The notes under the pieces: generated by a model
The model's input: the letters and a program-made list of their open reading frames with translations, nothing else
Told to the model about the DNA's origin: nothing
Databases searched by the model: none
Made by a program: the position numbers and the translations under genes
Assembly (NCBI GenBank): GCA_004431415.1
Contig: QPMI01000453.1
Coordinates: forward strand, 598,330-662,329
DNA: 64,000 bases
Reading direction: 5' to 3'
DNA from: Cyanophora paradoxa
Lineage: Eukaryota > Glaucocystophyceae > Cyanophorales > Cyanophoraceae
Shown: in pieces, positions 11,924 through 22,006 of the stretch
Numbering within the stretch: position 1 is the stretch's first letter
Layout of the letters: each line of letters opens with the position of its first letter

Positions 11924-12870
11924 TTAATTGCCGCTTCGTCGAGTGTCGATGACCGGGGCCGGCAGCGCCGGGATCCGGAGAGCTAGAGGGTGGAGATAGA
12001 GGAGGCCGCGGCCGGCGCCGGATCCGGAGGGGAGGATCGAGTCCGATTTTAATTTCTGCCGCCGGCGCCTCGATCCTCTCCTCCCCCCCCCCACCCCCCA
12101 CCCCCCCCACCCCCCTCCCCCCCTCGAGGCCGCGGCGGTCGGCGCCGGAGGGGATCGAGGATGTCAAGCGCATCGGCCTGACGTCGACTCGCGATCGGTG
12201 ATCATGATTTTATATAATTAATTTGATTTTTGCCTCTATCTCGAGCTCCTCGATCCGAGTCCGAGTCTTTAATTCTGCAGCTGCAGCTTGCGGTTTGCTT
12301 CTCGCGCATGAATGCATGCCTCAGTGCATATGTATGCGCAGCTTGCGTCCGACGGTCTTCAAGGCTTGCAATATAATTGCAAGTCAGATGGACTCGCGAT
12401 CGAGCAAATTCATGATTTTGATCATGATCATCCGATCATCGGATCCATGGATCCGCATGCATGCACTGCGGCAGTACTAGTACTAGTTGTTCATGACTCG
12501 AGCAAATTCATGTGATCATCCATATGCATGGATACGCGCGGCATCACCTTCACCTTCCCCCCCCCCCCCCCCCCCCCCCCCCCTTCATTTTCCTTCCTCC
12601 CTCCTCCTCCCCGGGCCTCCCCTTCCTTCCCTCCGAGGCTCCCCCTCCCCCCGCGCCCCCCCCCCCCCCCCCCACCCCCCTCCCCCCCTCCCCTCCCCCC
12701 CCCCTCCCCGCCCCCCACCCCCCACCCCCGGCCCTCTTGCATTCCCGCGGGCCGGGGAGGCACTAGCCGCGGTCTGTCTCGACAGAAATAATTATATATA
12801 TAAGCCGATCGCGATCCGGTTTTCGATTTCAAAAGCGTATACATAGTTATGATCGATGTCGACGTCATAA
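11924..12870. other. Intergenic, with homopolymeric tracts
   Basis: Holds no supported exon. Contents are a C-rich tract at about 12080-12124, a near-continuous pyrimidine tract of C runs at about 12549-12740, and AT-rich palindromes (gatcatgatcatccgatcat at about 12419-12438). Confidence 0.5.
12549..12740. repeat. Poly(C)/pyrimidine tract
   Basis: About 190 bp almost entirely C and T on the plus strand, with uninterrupted C runs of 20 or more near 12560 and 12658. The complementary strand could form G-quadruplexes. Run lengths in such tracts are unreliable in most sequencing data. Confidence 0.8.
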
Positions 12871-13560
12871 TCAAGCACAGGCGTCGACGCGAACGTCGGC
12901 GTTGAAGCCCTCGCCACCCTCGAGCATCTGCGATATATATAGAGCGCGCATGCGTAAGGAAGGTGCGCGCATGTTAACGTTCAGAGCGATCGAGACTCTG
13001 AGAGACTTTGAGAGAGCGCGCGCACTGCAGCCTCGGCCTCCATCTCTGCCTCGATCTCTGCAAAGTCCATCTCCGCTTCGGCCTCCACGTCTTCGGCGGC
13101 CACACCCTGCGAGGCAATCGCCATAACTATAAGTTTTGATGATTATAGTTGCGAATTCAAATCCACTGGCCAGACTCGAGGTCTATGTCACAGTGTACTC
13201 ATGATCATCGATATCACGGCCCGGCCGGGCGGTTAACGTTTCACCCACTGTGACCGCCCCGGCCCGCGCGCGCGCGCGTGCCTGCGTGGTAGTGTCGAGG
13301 AGCAGGTTCGTGCATGATTCACTCCCTAAGAACGTATGGAAGACGGACGCTCCCGAAGGAACTCCCGAGGATTTGAGGCAGTTGGCTGCAGCCTCACTCT
13401 TGGAAGCGCCGGAAAGAGATCTGAGAACATCGCCCTTACAGTCCCGCGAGGCATAGCAGACGGAATCTGTTGCAAATGCGGACGAAATCACGCTCTCTAA
13501 GAAGCAGGACGACGACGACACGCACTGCCCATGATGTTGATCGATGCAACGACGTTGACG
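12871..13560 (-). CDS. Unrecognised cysteine-containing host protein
   Basis: I do not recognise the family. Exons join plausibly on the minus strand. One reads QCVSSSSCFLESVISSAF then DSVCYASRDCKGDVLRSL and FLGSESCTNLLLDTTT (about 13275-13545). A second, entered after a TCGCAG acceptor near 13104, reads GVAAEDVEAEAEMDFAEIEA. The last, after a GCAG near 12935, reads MLEGGEGFNADVRVDACA and stops at TGA 12871-12873. The donor before the last intron is GTGCGC, the usual host form. Regular Cys spacing and an acidic tail suggest a secreted or luminal protein, but the first exon and any signal peptide are not identified. A similar acidic C-terminal exon occurs in the gene at 27129-28279, so the two may be paralogues. 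Confidence 0.45.
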
Positions 13561-16005
13561 CGTACGGCTGATATCGATATCTGAGGAAATGCACGCTGTT
13601 AACGTTGTTGATGATGCGCATACGCGCCTGACTTCATGATCGCCACACGTACGTACGAACCCGAAATTATAATTAAAGCTTAGAGTATACGTATTGTGCT
13701 CGACACTGCTCGTTTCGATTCAAGTTTAAATTTCGATCAGGGTCCGCCGAAGGACTTAGCGGCGAGTCAGCGCTACGCCGCTACCTACCGGCAGCGCCGA
13801 CTCCGCCGAGTCAGCGGCGACCGCGCCTGGCCATGTGGCCAGGCGCGCCAGCCTGCGCCAGGTCCTCCACTCGAGTCGATCGCTCCGGAGTCCGGACTAC
13901 AACGAGTCTACAATGACTCTACATAACTGCATTTGCCTCTTTCTCAGCCTTTTTTAATCATTGAACTTCCGAAAGTTCGGAATTTGCCTCTCAGCCTTTT
14001 TCTAAGTGCCTCTTTGGAGGCTCTTTCGCAGCCTTTTGATTTTTTTGCCTCTTTCTCAGCCTTTCAAGTTTTTTGCCTCCTGCAGAACTTCGGGAAAACA
14101 GGAAGCCTACTAGGCGAGCCCGTGGAGGCTGTGGAGCTATAGGCTATAGCCCATAGCCTAGTAGGCTACTATATACAGCTACTACTAGTACTAGTCTACT
14201 AGTAGAGTACTACTACTACCTAGCTACATGCATATGAGAGAAAGTCACTAGTACTGGGCCGGGCTCTAGATCTCCGGGATCCATCTCCCCCGGCCGCCTC
14301 GCCGCGGCCCGGCCCCGGGCCGCCGGGCACCCGCGCGCTGCTCTAGATTTAGATCTTGTAATGTGGGCGGAGGCGGGGGATGAGGAGGCCTAGCTATATA
14401 TATAGGGCGCCGATCGCGTCGGGTGCGGCGGCGCCGGGCCCGGGCCGCGCTGATCATATGCATGATCATGATCATGAGGGCACGCGCGCCTGCTGCCTCT
14501 AGGCCTTAGCGGGGCGCCGTTCCCCATGGCCACGCCACCCCATGCACAAATGCTTTCTCGAATTCGAAGGTGCGGCCTGGCCGAGCCGCTGGGAACAGCG
14601 GCGCCGGCGCGCGGGGAGGGGGCCGGACCTATCCCGGGCCCCCCGGTCCAGCCCCCCTCCCCGCGGCCCCCCAGGGGGGAGAGAACCGTCAGGGGGGGAA
14701 CGGGAGGAGGGTACAGGGCGCGTGCCTGGCCGACGGAGGCGAAGCGGTAGAGGTCCCGCGGGGGTCCGAGGCCCGCGGGTCCCACGTGAGGGGGGGGGAA
14801 GGGGTGGGTGTTAAGAGCCTCGGACATCTCTCGACTTGACACAGATGGACACCTCAGTTATATCTCTATAGCTAGCCATTCGTCTCGGTGTGTGCGAATT
14901 CAGTAAATTAAACTAGTTAAGAGCCTCGGAGGGGGCGGGGGAGGGGGGGGGGGAACGAGGCCTGGGGGGGGGGGGGGGGACGAGGCCTGAGGGCGAGAGT
15001 GTGCTTCTCCGTCAACCAGATACTGCACATGTCGCCGAGTCGTCGTCCGACGGTCCCCGCCCGTCTGCGAAGGCCCGGAGCTCGAGGCATTGCAGGGAGG
15101 AGAGGATGGGGCCGGGGGGTGGGGGGGTGGGGGGGGGTGGGGGGGGGGGGGGGGGGGGGGGGGTGGGGGGGGGTGGGGGGGGGGGGGGAGGGGGGGGGGG
15201 GGGGGGGGCAACAGGATGAACTCGGCGTCGTGGCTCCACGCGAATACCTCAAGCTCCGCATGCGCATGCGCAGCCAGTGGCGGGCTCTCGGTCGGCTGCT
15301 AGCTATATATATATAGCTATAGCGCTGCGAGAAGCGCCCGGCCGCCGGATCGGCTTCTCCAAAAGCATATCGCTGCCTCGCCGCATGTCGATGGCCGCCG
15401 GACTCAGGACCGGCCGCGGCGGGAGAGGGCCGAGAAGGGCAGCTCGAGGGAGCCTCGGATCGGAGCAGGGTCGAAGAAGGGTGGGGGCAGGGTCGAAGAG
15501 GGGATCCGGATCCGGATGCATAACGTTTCGGAGCAGGGATGGCCTATGGATCGAAAGCGGATCCAGAATGAGGGGGGAAAATCGAATTTAATGCATGAGC
15601 CGATCGGATTCGGACCGAGGATTGGATCGGGGGGCCAGCCTGCCACCGGCCCGCGCTAGCTGGCGTCCCACAGCCCCAGTCCGACGGTCATCTACGAGGA
15701 AAGCCCGCGCAGGCGCGCCGCTCCCTTCGGAATACGGAAATTACTGACGATTATTACCTTACAGTACAGGTGAGAGAAGGCAAGGAAGGAGGCGAGGGGC
15801 CGAGGGGGCGAGGGGCGAGGGCGAGGCGAGGGAGGGCGAGGGGCCCTCACGGGGGGCGGGGCGGGGGTCGGGCGGGAGCAAAAGACGGAGGGAGGGAATC
15901 GAGAGCTGAAGGATGGATGGAGAGGGTGGAAGGATGGATGGAGGAGAGGGGGCTGGATGGGTGGGGCGAGGGCGGGCCCCGGGCGGCGGCGGCCAGCCGG
16001 CCGGC
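13561..16005. other. Mostly non-coding host region with repeats
   Basis: No gene could be assembled with confidence. 13930-14110 has repeated 'tttgcctctttctcagcctt' words. 14110-14260 is a run of overlapping ctag/tacta palindromes. 14600-15600 contains G-rich tracts. Possible minus-strand exons reading EVFAWSHDAEFILL (about 15208-15250) and RLGDMCSIWLTEKHTLAL (about 14997-15050) flank the long poly-G tract, but they could not be linked to each other or to a family. Confidence 0.35.
15111..15208. repeat. Poly(G) tract
   Basis: Roughly 95 bp of G runs broken by single T or A residues. It separates two possible minus-strand exons, so it may lie in an intron. Strong G-quadruplex potential on the plus strand. 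Confidence 0.85.
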
Positions 16006-16701
16006 TCACAGGCCGATGGGCAGAACGCCGTCCTTAGTCTTGTGCACTTTAGAGTGGTACACGCCCGTCTTCAGCGATCCCTCCTTGTACATCCCCGAGT
16101 GGACGAATTGCTGCGGCGCGCCGTCGCGTTAGGACGGGCGGGGCAAGACGCAGGCGGCATGCACGGCAACGCACAGTGGTGAACTTTCCGTTCAGCCCCA
16201 GCCGGACCTGCACCTGTTCCTTGTCCGGCATCCTAGCGCCGTAGACCTGCGCGGGTGCGGCGTCAGCTTGCGGCGGGCACGGGTCGGGGCGCCGCGTGCG
16301 GCGGACCTGATTGGATGTTTTGTAGATGGGATGAGCGCCCTTGTTGATCACCGGTTGTTCTACAAGAACGGAGTGAACGACAGGCTATAGCTAAAGCTTT
16401 GGAGTCCCAACGCACCAGGCTGGATGCCTTGCGAGGCCGCATATGCCGCCTGCTCCTGCTGCTGTTGTAGGACGTCCGGGATGATGTAATGCGGCACCCT
16501 AGGCAGCGCCGGATCAACGCCATATGTGCTGCGGTTCACAGACTGCTGCGGGGGCGTCGGAATCTGCGGTCGGCCAGTCAAGGGCCGCAGACAGCGCGGC
16601 GGGCGGTCGGCGGGCCAGGCGGCCACTATAGTCGAGCTACAGGCGAGTTTGTTGCGCGGAACCGCCGCAGGACTCACGTTCTTGGCATACTTCGACTCCA
16701 T
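16006..16701 (-). CDS. PIERCE1/2-like doublet-microtubule inner protein
   Basis: Homologue of the small 'piercer of microtubule wall' proteins (C9orf116/C15orf65 type) that sit inside ciliary doublet microtubules. Exons join as MESKYAKN (start 16701), then QSVNRSTYGVDPALPRVPHY (acceptor near 16549), then the core HPIYKTSNQ joined to VYGARMPDKEQVQVR, then FTTQFVHSGMYKEGSLKTG, ending at TGA 16006-16008. The block '(Y)KTSNQ-VYGxRxP' followed by a 'F..SGMY...SL' block is the recognised pattern of the family. Intron donors are GTGAGT or GTGCGT and acceptors end in GCAG. It is divergent from the plastid-protein gene 171 bp away. Its presence implies a motile, flagellated host stage. Confidence 0.75.
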
Positions 16702-16872
16702 GCCTGCACGCTTTGCGCTGTATCGCGGCTAGGTAGCTCTGACTAAACTCGCTATACCGCTCGGTCCGCTGGTGAGTGGGTGCGACGGCGGTGGAGGGGT
16801 GCGGCCTTGCTATTTTGCTTCCTTGCTGGGTACAGGGTGACGAGGTCTTGGGTACACACTGACCAACGAAAG
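16702..16872. promoter_or_regulatory. Shared 171-bp divergent promoter region
   Basis: Only 171 bp separate the PIERCE start codon (minus) and the plastid-protein start codon (plus), so both promoters must lie here. No TATA element or other motif stands out. Confidence 0.5.
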
Positions 16873-17852
16873 ATGGCGCTCTTCGCTTCGACCGCCCTGC
16901 CCCTCACCGCCGCCTCGGCCGTCGTCGTGACCGGCACTGCCGCGACCTGCCCGGCTCGCCGCCCTCGTAGCATCCGGGCGTCGTCTTTCGTGCCGTCCTT
17001 AGTCCCGGCATCGGCCTTCGCCGTGCGCGCCCAGCCTGCTCCGGTCTTCGAACTCGTCTGCAAGAAAGGCTTTGGGGAGGTGAAGCGTCCGGCGACGCCC
17101 TCGTCCAAGGTGCGCGCGCGACTTTGCACGTGCAGCGTGCTGCGGGCCACGCCGCGGCCCAGCGCCCCATTTAGCCTCTCGGCGATGCCAGAGCATCATT
17201 AGAGCTCAGCTGGAGCTTACCAGCGCCCGCTGCAGCCGGCCTCGCCGCTTTCGCTAACATCATTCGCCGCAGGAGGACCCCGAGTTCAAGAAGCAGGCGG
17301 AGACCTACGACGAGAAGCGGAAGGAGGGCTTCCCGGAGTTCAACGTGTACATCCGCCGCAAGGGCGACAACCCGCCGAACTGGTGCGGTCTCCCCGACGT
17401 AGGCAACGCCGGGCCGCTGCCGCTGACGCGCAGGGCGCAGGTACCCGGTTGGCTCTATGTGCGTGCAGGAGGTGCTCGCGGCGAAGGCCGTCTACGAGAA
17501 CGAGGAGGGCCTCGTCAAGTCGGCCGTCAAGATGTACCCGAAGTGAGCGGCGCCGTTTCCGCGGCCGGCCGGCGGCCCGGCGGCGGCGAGCTCACGCGCC
17601 CCGGGGTGCAGGTACAAGGACGTGCCGATGGAGGAGTTCGAGTACGGGTACCAGCTCAAGGGCAACAAGGACTACCCGATCGACGTCGCCGAGAAGCCCG
17701 AGCCGAAGGCCCCGGGCGTCTTTGACGCGCTGAAGAGCACCCTCAGGTTCCTTCTTGCTTCGAATTCCCTGACTTCTGCTCTTTCTTTCTGTTAATCTTC
17801 TCTTTTGCTTTCTTTTCGCAGCGGCATCTTTAAGAAGGACGAGTCTGCGTAG
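16873..17852 (+). CDS. Probable plastid protein, HHL1/DUF6523-like
   Basis: Five exons join cleanly: 16873-17109, 17273-17388, then exons starting after GTGCAG acceptors near 17469 and 17612, and a last exon from 17822. The first exon gives an Ala/Ser/Thr/Arg-rich leader (MALFASTALPLTAASAVVV) typical of a plastid targeting sequence, followed by FELVCKKGFGEVKRPATP. The mature part reads GFPEFNVYIRRKGDNPPNWC, EVLAAKAVYENEEGLVKSAV, KMYPKYKDVPMEEFEYGYQL and a basic tail ending FKKDESA. The order 'FNVYIR... A.AVYENEE.LVKSA...YP...EFEYGY' resembles plant HHL1-like thylakoid proteins (photosystem II protection), but this is recalled, not searched. Donors are GTGCGC, GTAGGC, GTGAGC and GTTCCT. Confidence 0.7.
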
Positions 17853-18167
17853 AGTCCCATCCCAGCCCAGCTTAACGTTGGCCGGGACGGCCGCTTTCAA
17901 GCCTCGCTTTCTTCTTGTTCCCTTTCCTGCTATGCTGTTTTGATTCGAGTAGCTAGGAATGCAGAGGGTAGCGCGCTTATACTTGCAATTGAGTTTTGAT
18001 CATGACTCCAATCCGCTCCCTGGGCCCGGGGTGGCCATGGGGGAGAGCGGCCGGGACTCGGGACTCGAGCGGGGCGGAGGAAGGGAGGGACGGAATTCGA
18101 AACAAGAGAGAGACAGCGCACTTTAAGCCGGCGCCGGCGCCGGCCGGACTCCGGGCCCCGGGAAGCT

Positions 18168-19796
18168 CTAGGAGAGGAAGAAGCGCGTGTTGGCGAAGTC
18201 CTCCAGGAGCGGGTTGTAGAAGGTGCGCGTCCGCGTCCGGCCGGGCTCCCCGTGGAGCCGCATGAACTCGGCCGTCTTGCCCACGCGCACCGCCTCGCGG
18301 GGCCGCCCCGTCACCTTCCGGTACACGTGCGCGAGCCGCGGGAAGTCAACCTTGCTCGCTCAGCGAGTCAGCGAAATGCATGCAGGCTTCGTGTGGAGGA
18401 AAGGGAGGGAGAGAGGCCGCACGGGGAAGAAGATGTCGGCTCGGCCCTTCTCCACGAGGTACGTCTCGTGGGCGATGCTGCGCGGATGGAGCCGAGCTCG
18501 AGTCAGTGAGCGAACGAAGTGGAAGGGGGGCGCGCGCGCGCGCGCGCCTGCGGCCTTCGCGGGTCTCCTGGACGACCGGGGCGTTGCGGCCGCCCAGCTC
18601 GGGCGAGCGGAGCGCGTCCTCGAAGCCGCCGTCGAAGTCCGCGGCGATGAGGTGGTGGCCCGGGAGCTTCTCGGCGAGGACCTCGCACAGGAGCGTCGCG
18701 CCGGTCGCGAGCCACTCCCGCCGCGGCGGGAGCGGCTCCGGCCGCCTCACGGGCGGCATGACGGAGAGAAGCGCGGCCCGCACGCGCTCGCCGAGGGGCG
18801 GGGAGGGCGGCGTAGGGGGCGGCTGCCCCGGGTCGGGCAGCGGGGCGAGCGGGGCGTAGGGCGGCGGGGCGTCCGGTTCCAAGGGGAAGTCTGCGAGGTA
18901 CCCCAGGTGCCGCTGCGGCCGAAAGCGCGAAGCTTAAACAGGCAGGGTACTGTGGCTTTCTAGTAAGCCTTCCTTAAAAGGGCGCACGAGGAGCAAGGGG
19001 TCGGCGGCGGGGCTCAGGACCTCCTTGAAGCAGCCCGGGGCCTCCTCGGCGACCCGGGCCTCGTTCAGCACTACGCGGGGAGCTTGTCCGTCCCTCTTCA
19101 CGACCGAGCGCACGACGACTGCGGCGGGGGAGGGTGAGCGAGCGAGGGGCTAGCCGGGCAGAGCCGGCGGGGCGGGGCGGGGCGCGCCGTCGTGGGGCAG
19201 GTTGTCGAGGAGCTCGTTGGCGATCACGGGCGGGGCGCGCCGTCGTGGGGCAGGTTGTCGAGGAGCACGTCCCGTTGCCGCCGCCCACCTCGTAGATCTC
19301 AAGCGGCCCGTCGTGGCCCTCCGCCGCCCGCCTCCGCACGATGTAGCGCCCGATCGCCCGCGACCACCACGGCTGCGGGGCCCCGCGGTTGCTGCCGGGG
19401 ACGCGGGGGCGCGGGGCAGGGCGGGCGCGGACCTGGAAGAGCTCGACCGGCGTGTGCCAGCTCTTGCCCTCGCGCGCGTAGATCTCTGCCACGAGCCGCC
19501 GGTAGTCGCTCTCGCCGAACAGCTAGCAAGGACATAAGCACGCCACGAAGCAGCGGAGGCGGCGCTGGCGCTGCAGCTGGACAGCGGACCTTCGTGAACT
19601 CGATCGGCGTCGGCGAGGCTATACTCGCGTTCCGAACGAAGTAGCCATGGTCCGCGTGGTAGAGCGAGTCCGCGATGAACTCGCGCACCAACACGGGACG
19701 CCGCGCCGCGGTGGACGCGAGGCGCGCGATGATCCGCCGCCCGAGCGCCGCGCCCGCCGGGCAGCGCGGCGCGGCCGCCGCCGCGAGGCGAAGCAT
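18168..19796 (-). CDS. NDUFAF7: NDUFAF7/MidA-type mitochondrial methyltransferase
   Basis: Protein-arginine methyltransferase of the DUF185/MidA family, a mitochondrial complex I assembly factor. The start at 19796 gives a mitochondrial-type leader rich in Arg and Ala (MLRLAAAAAPRCPAGAALGR), then REFIADSLYHADHGYFVRN, FGESDYRRLVAEIYAREGKS, WHTPVELFQ, WWSRAIGRYIVRRRAAEG and the SAM-binding motif IYEVGGGNGTC. Later exons give RVVLNEARVAEEAPGCFKEV, ATGATLLCEVLAEKLPGHHL, ETYLVEKGRADIFFP and a C-terminal exon with VDFPRLAHVYRKVTGRPREA, ending NTRFFLS at TAG 18168-18170. It is divergent from ERp29 with 95 bp between start codons. A decayed copy of this gene lies at about 23910-25075 in the opposite orientation. 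Confidence 0.85.
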
Positions 19797-19891
19797 GAGC
19801 TCGCTCGAGGTGCTCGGACTCCGGCCCGGAAGAGCGCTGCTTCGCCGCAGCGGTTAGGGGGATACAGTCTCTTCACGAAGGTTCAGGAAGG
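19797..19891. promoter_or_regulatory. 95-bp divergent promoter, NDUFAF7/ERp29
   Basis: Start codons of the two divergent genes are separated by 95 bp that include an aagagactgtatcccccta motif (minus strand). The same motif, slightly changed, heads the decayed copy at about 23918, so the duplication carried this promoter. Confidence 0.5.
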
Positions 19892-21453
19892 ATGCGCGCC
19901 CTCGTCGCGGCTGCTGTCGCGCTGCTGGCCCTCGCGGCCGTGGCGTCTGCGTACGACACTCGCGGTGTCGTCTCGCTCGATCGCTACACATTCGACAAGT
20001 ACGCGCTTTCCTCCATTCCTTCGATGTCACTCGTGCGAACGCGCCCCGACTTCTCAGGATTGTGGACGGACATCGCCCTGTGCTGGTGAGCGCGCGCGGC
20101 GCGGTTACTAGAAGCAGCGGGCTGCGGTTTGCATGCGGGTCTCGCGAATGTCGGCTGCGAGGCGCGGTATAGCGACGGGATTAATAGTCCCTTTGAGGTA
20201 GCGCGTTCCGAATTCGTCCGACGGGGCCCGTCCCGCGCGCGGCGGCGGTTAGCATCCGGCCAACATGCCTACGTCAGCAACATCCGGCCGGGTCTCCTGG
20301 AGGCAGAACGGACCTCCTGCCGCTCCCGCGCGTTTGGTAGGGGTTTTTCGCTTGTTCTGATGCGGTTCGCGCGCAGGTGAAGTTCGACAAGAAGTGGAGC
20401 ACGAACGAGGTCGGCGACACTCGCCCCCACGCGTACGCGACCGGGCGGCGCTGACGCCGCCGCACGCGCAGGCGTACAAGGACGTCGCTGGGAAGGTCGC
20501 GAACAGCACCGGCAGCACCATCCTCGTGGCGGAGGTGGATGTCTCCGAGTACGGCGAGAAGGAGGGCACCGAGCTCGCCGAGCGCTTCGGCGTCAAGAAG
20601 GAGGACTTCGTGCGCGCTCCGCCGCCGCCGCCGCACGCGCACGCGCACGCCCCGCACGCCGCTGACCGCCCGCGCCCGCGCCCGCCCCGCCCCGTCCCTC
20701 ACAGCCTACCTACTTCCGTGCGCGGCGCCGCCCGCCCCCGCCCCCGCCCGCCCCGCCCCGCCCTGTCCCGCTGATCCGGCGCCGGGCCCGCGCAGTGTTC
20801 CTGAAGGCAGCGAACGAGGAGCCCGTCAAGTTTGCGGTGCGCGCGGGACGCGGCTGCCGCGGCTCAGAGTCCGGAGACTGACCTTCCCGCAGGGCGACAA
20901 GTCCAGCAGCGATGACATCCTGCGCTTCGTTCGCAAGCACGGCGTGTACGTCGGCCTCCCCGGCTGCTCCAAGGAGCTCGACGAGATCGCCGCCAAGTTC
21001 CTCGACGCCGACTCGGCCGCCCGGTCCGCGAACGAAGTCGAATCATGTACCCCCTACCCGCCCGACTCATCTGACTCGGGGGGTACAGGGATACGGTGCT
21101 CGCGGAGGCTCAGAAGCTGGTGGAGGCGGCGGGTGCCGACGCGGCGGACCCGAAGGAGGCGAAGAAGGCCAAGCAGTCCGCCGAGGTGCGCCTGGGCGGG
21201 GCGGCCGGGGCGGCCCGCTTCGAATTTGATCCGCGGAACTGATTTGATCCGCGCGCGGCCGCAGAACTACCTGAAGATCATGCAGAAGATCAAGGAGCAG
21301 GGGGAGGACTTCGTGACCAAGGAGGAGAAGCGGCTGGAGAAGCTGCTCGCCGACAAGAGCGTCGAGAAGGGCAAGAAGGAGAGCTTCCGCCGCAAGGCCA
21401 ACGCCGTCTACTCCTTCCTGGAGGCCATCAAGCGCAAGGCCACCGGCAAGTAG
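19892..21453 (+). CDS. ERp29-like endoplasmic reticulum protein
   Basis: Luminal ER chaperone-type protein with an N-terminal thioredoxin fold and the C-terminal helical ERp29 domain. Exons give a signal peptide (MRALVAAAVALLALAAVASA), then YTFDKIVDGHRPVLVKFDKK, AYKDVAGKVANSTGS, ILVAEVDVSEYGEKEGTELA, VFLKAANEEPVKFAGD, LRFVRKHGVYVGLPGCSKEL, DTVLAEAQKLVEAAGAD and the hallmark YLKIMQKIKEQGEDFVTKEE near the C-terminus. No CxxC redox pair is seen, as in animal ERp29. Unlike animal ERp29 it ends KRKATGK, without a KDEL/KEEL retrieval signal. Most introns use GTGCGC or GTACGC donors. The splice at about 20615-20795 does not keep frame with canonical borders, so one base may be missing there. The final exon ends at TAG 21451-21453. 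Confidence 0.9.
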
Positions 21454-22006
21454 GCGGGCACGTGCACGGCCCTAGCTAGCTAGCTAGCTAGCCAGGGGCG
21501 CCGCCGGGCCGCTATCGCTCCGCGCCCCTTGACGGCTTTATTCTTTCTTTCAAAGTTTCAAAGGACCTCTCATGATCATGATCAAGCTTGCACCGCAAGC
21601 TTAAGCTGAAGTCGCCGCGCGCGCGCGTTGCTGAAGGGCGTTGGGAGCCCAGGGCTCGACAGGGCCCCCAACTCGCCGCCTAGGCCTAGCTATAGGCGGG
21701 CCTAGGGGGCCAACTACCCGCCAGTTGGGGGCCCGGGGCCTAGGCGCTCGTCGCCACTGGCGACGAGACGAACCAGGCCCGGCCGCGCCCCTTGTCCTTC
21801 TTTCTTTGATTCCAACAAGCTCAACTGTTAAATTAAAGGACGTTCTCGGGCCTCACTGGGGCGGCCTCGAGCTCGCCGGGGGCCAGGCCGAGGTCCGAGA
21901 GGCGGGGCCAGGGGCCAGGCCACGCCCCTTCTCCTCCTTTCTTTGATTTCAAAACCTCCTTTCTTTGATATCAAGAGCACTGAATCACTAGAGGGCCTCG
22001 CTCAAG
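21454..22006. repeat. Spacer with a partial copy of the RluE last exon
   Basis: The segment at about 21837-21907 (ggacgttctcgggcctcact and onwards) repeats, with changes, the last-exon sequence at 22010-22080 of the pseudouridine synthase. Both copies are preceded by 'ctttctttgat(t/a)...aa' tails. The rest is palindrome-rich non-coding DNA (ctagctagctagctagctag at 21473-21492). Confidence 0.65.

Noticed and set aside
14390-14842. Minus-strand 150-codon frame before the poly-G tract
   Set aside because: Pro/Arg-rich without motifs; the only exon-like pieces nearby could not be linked to it.
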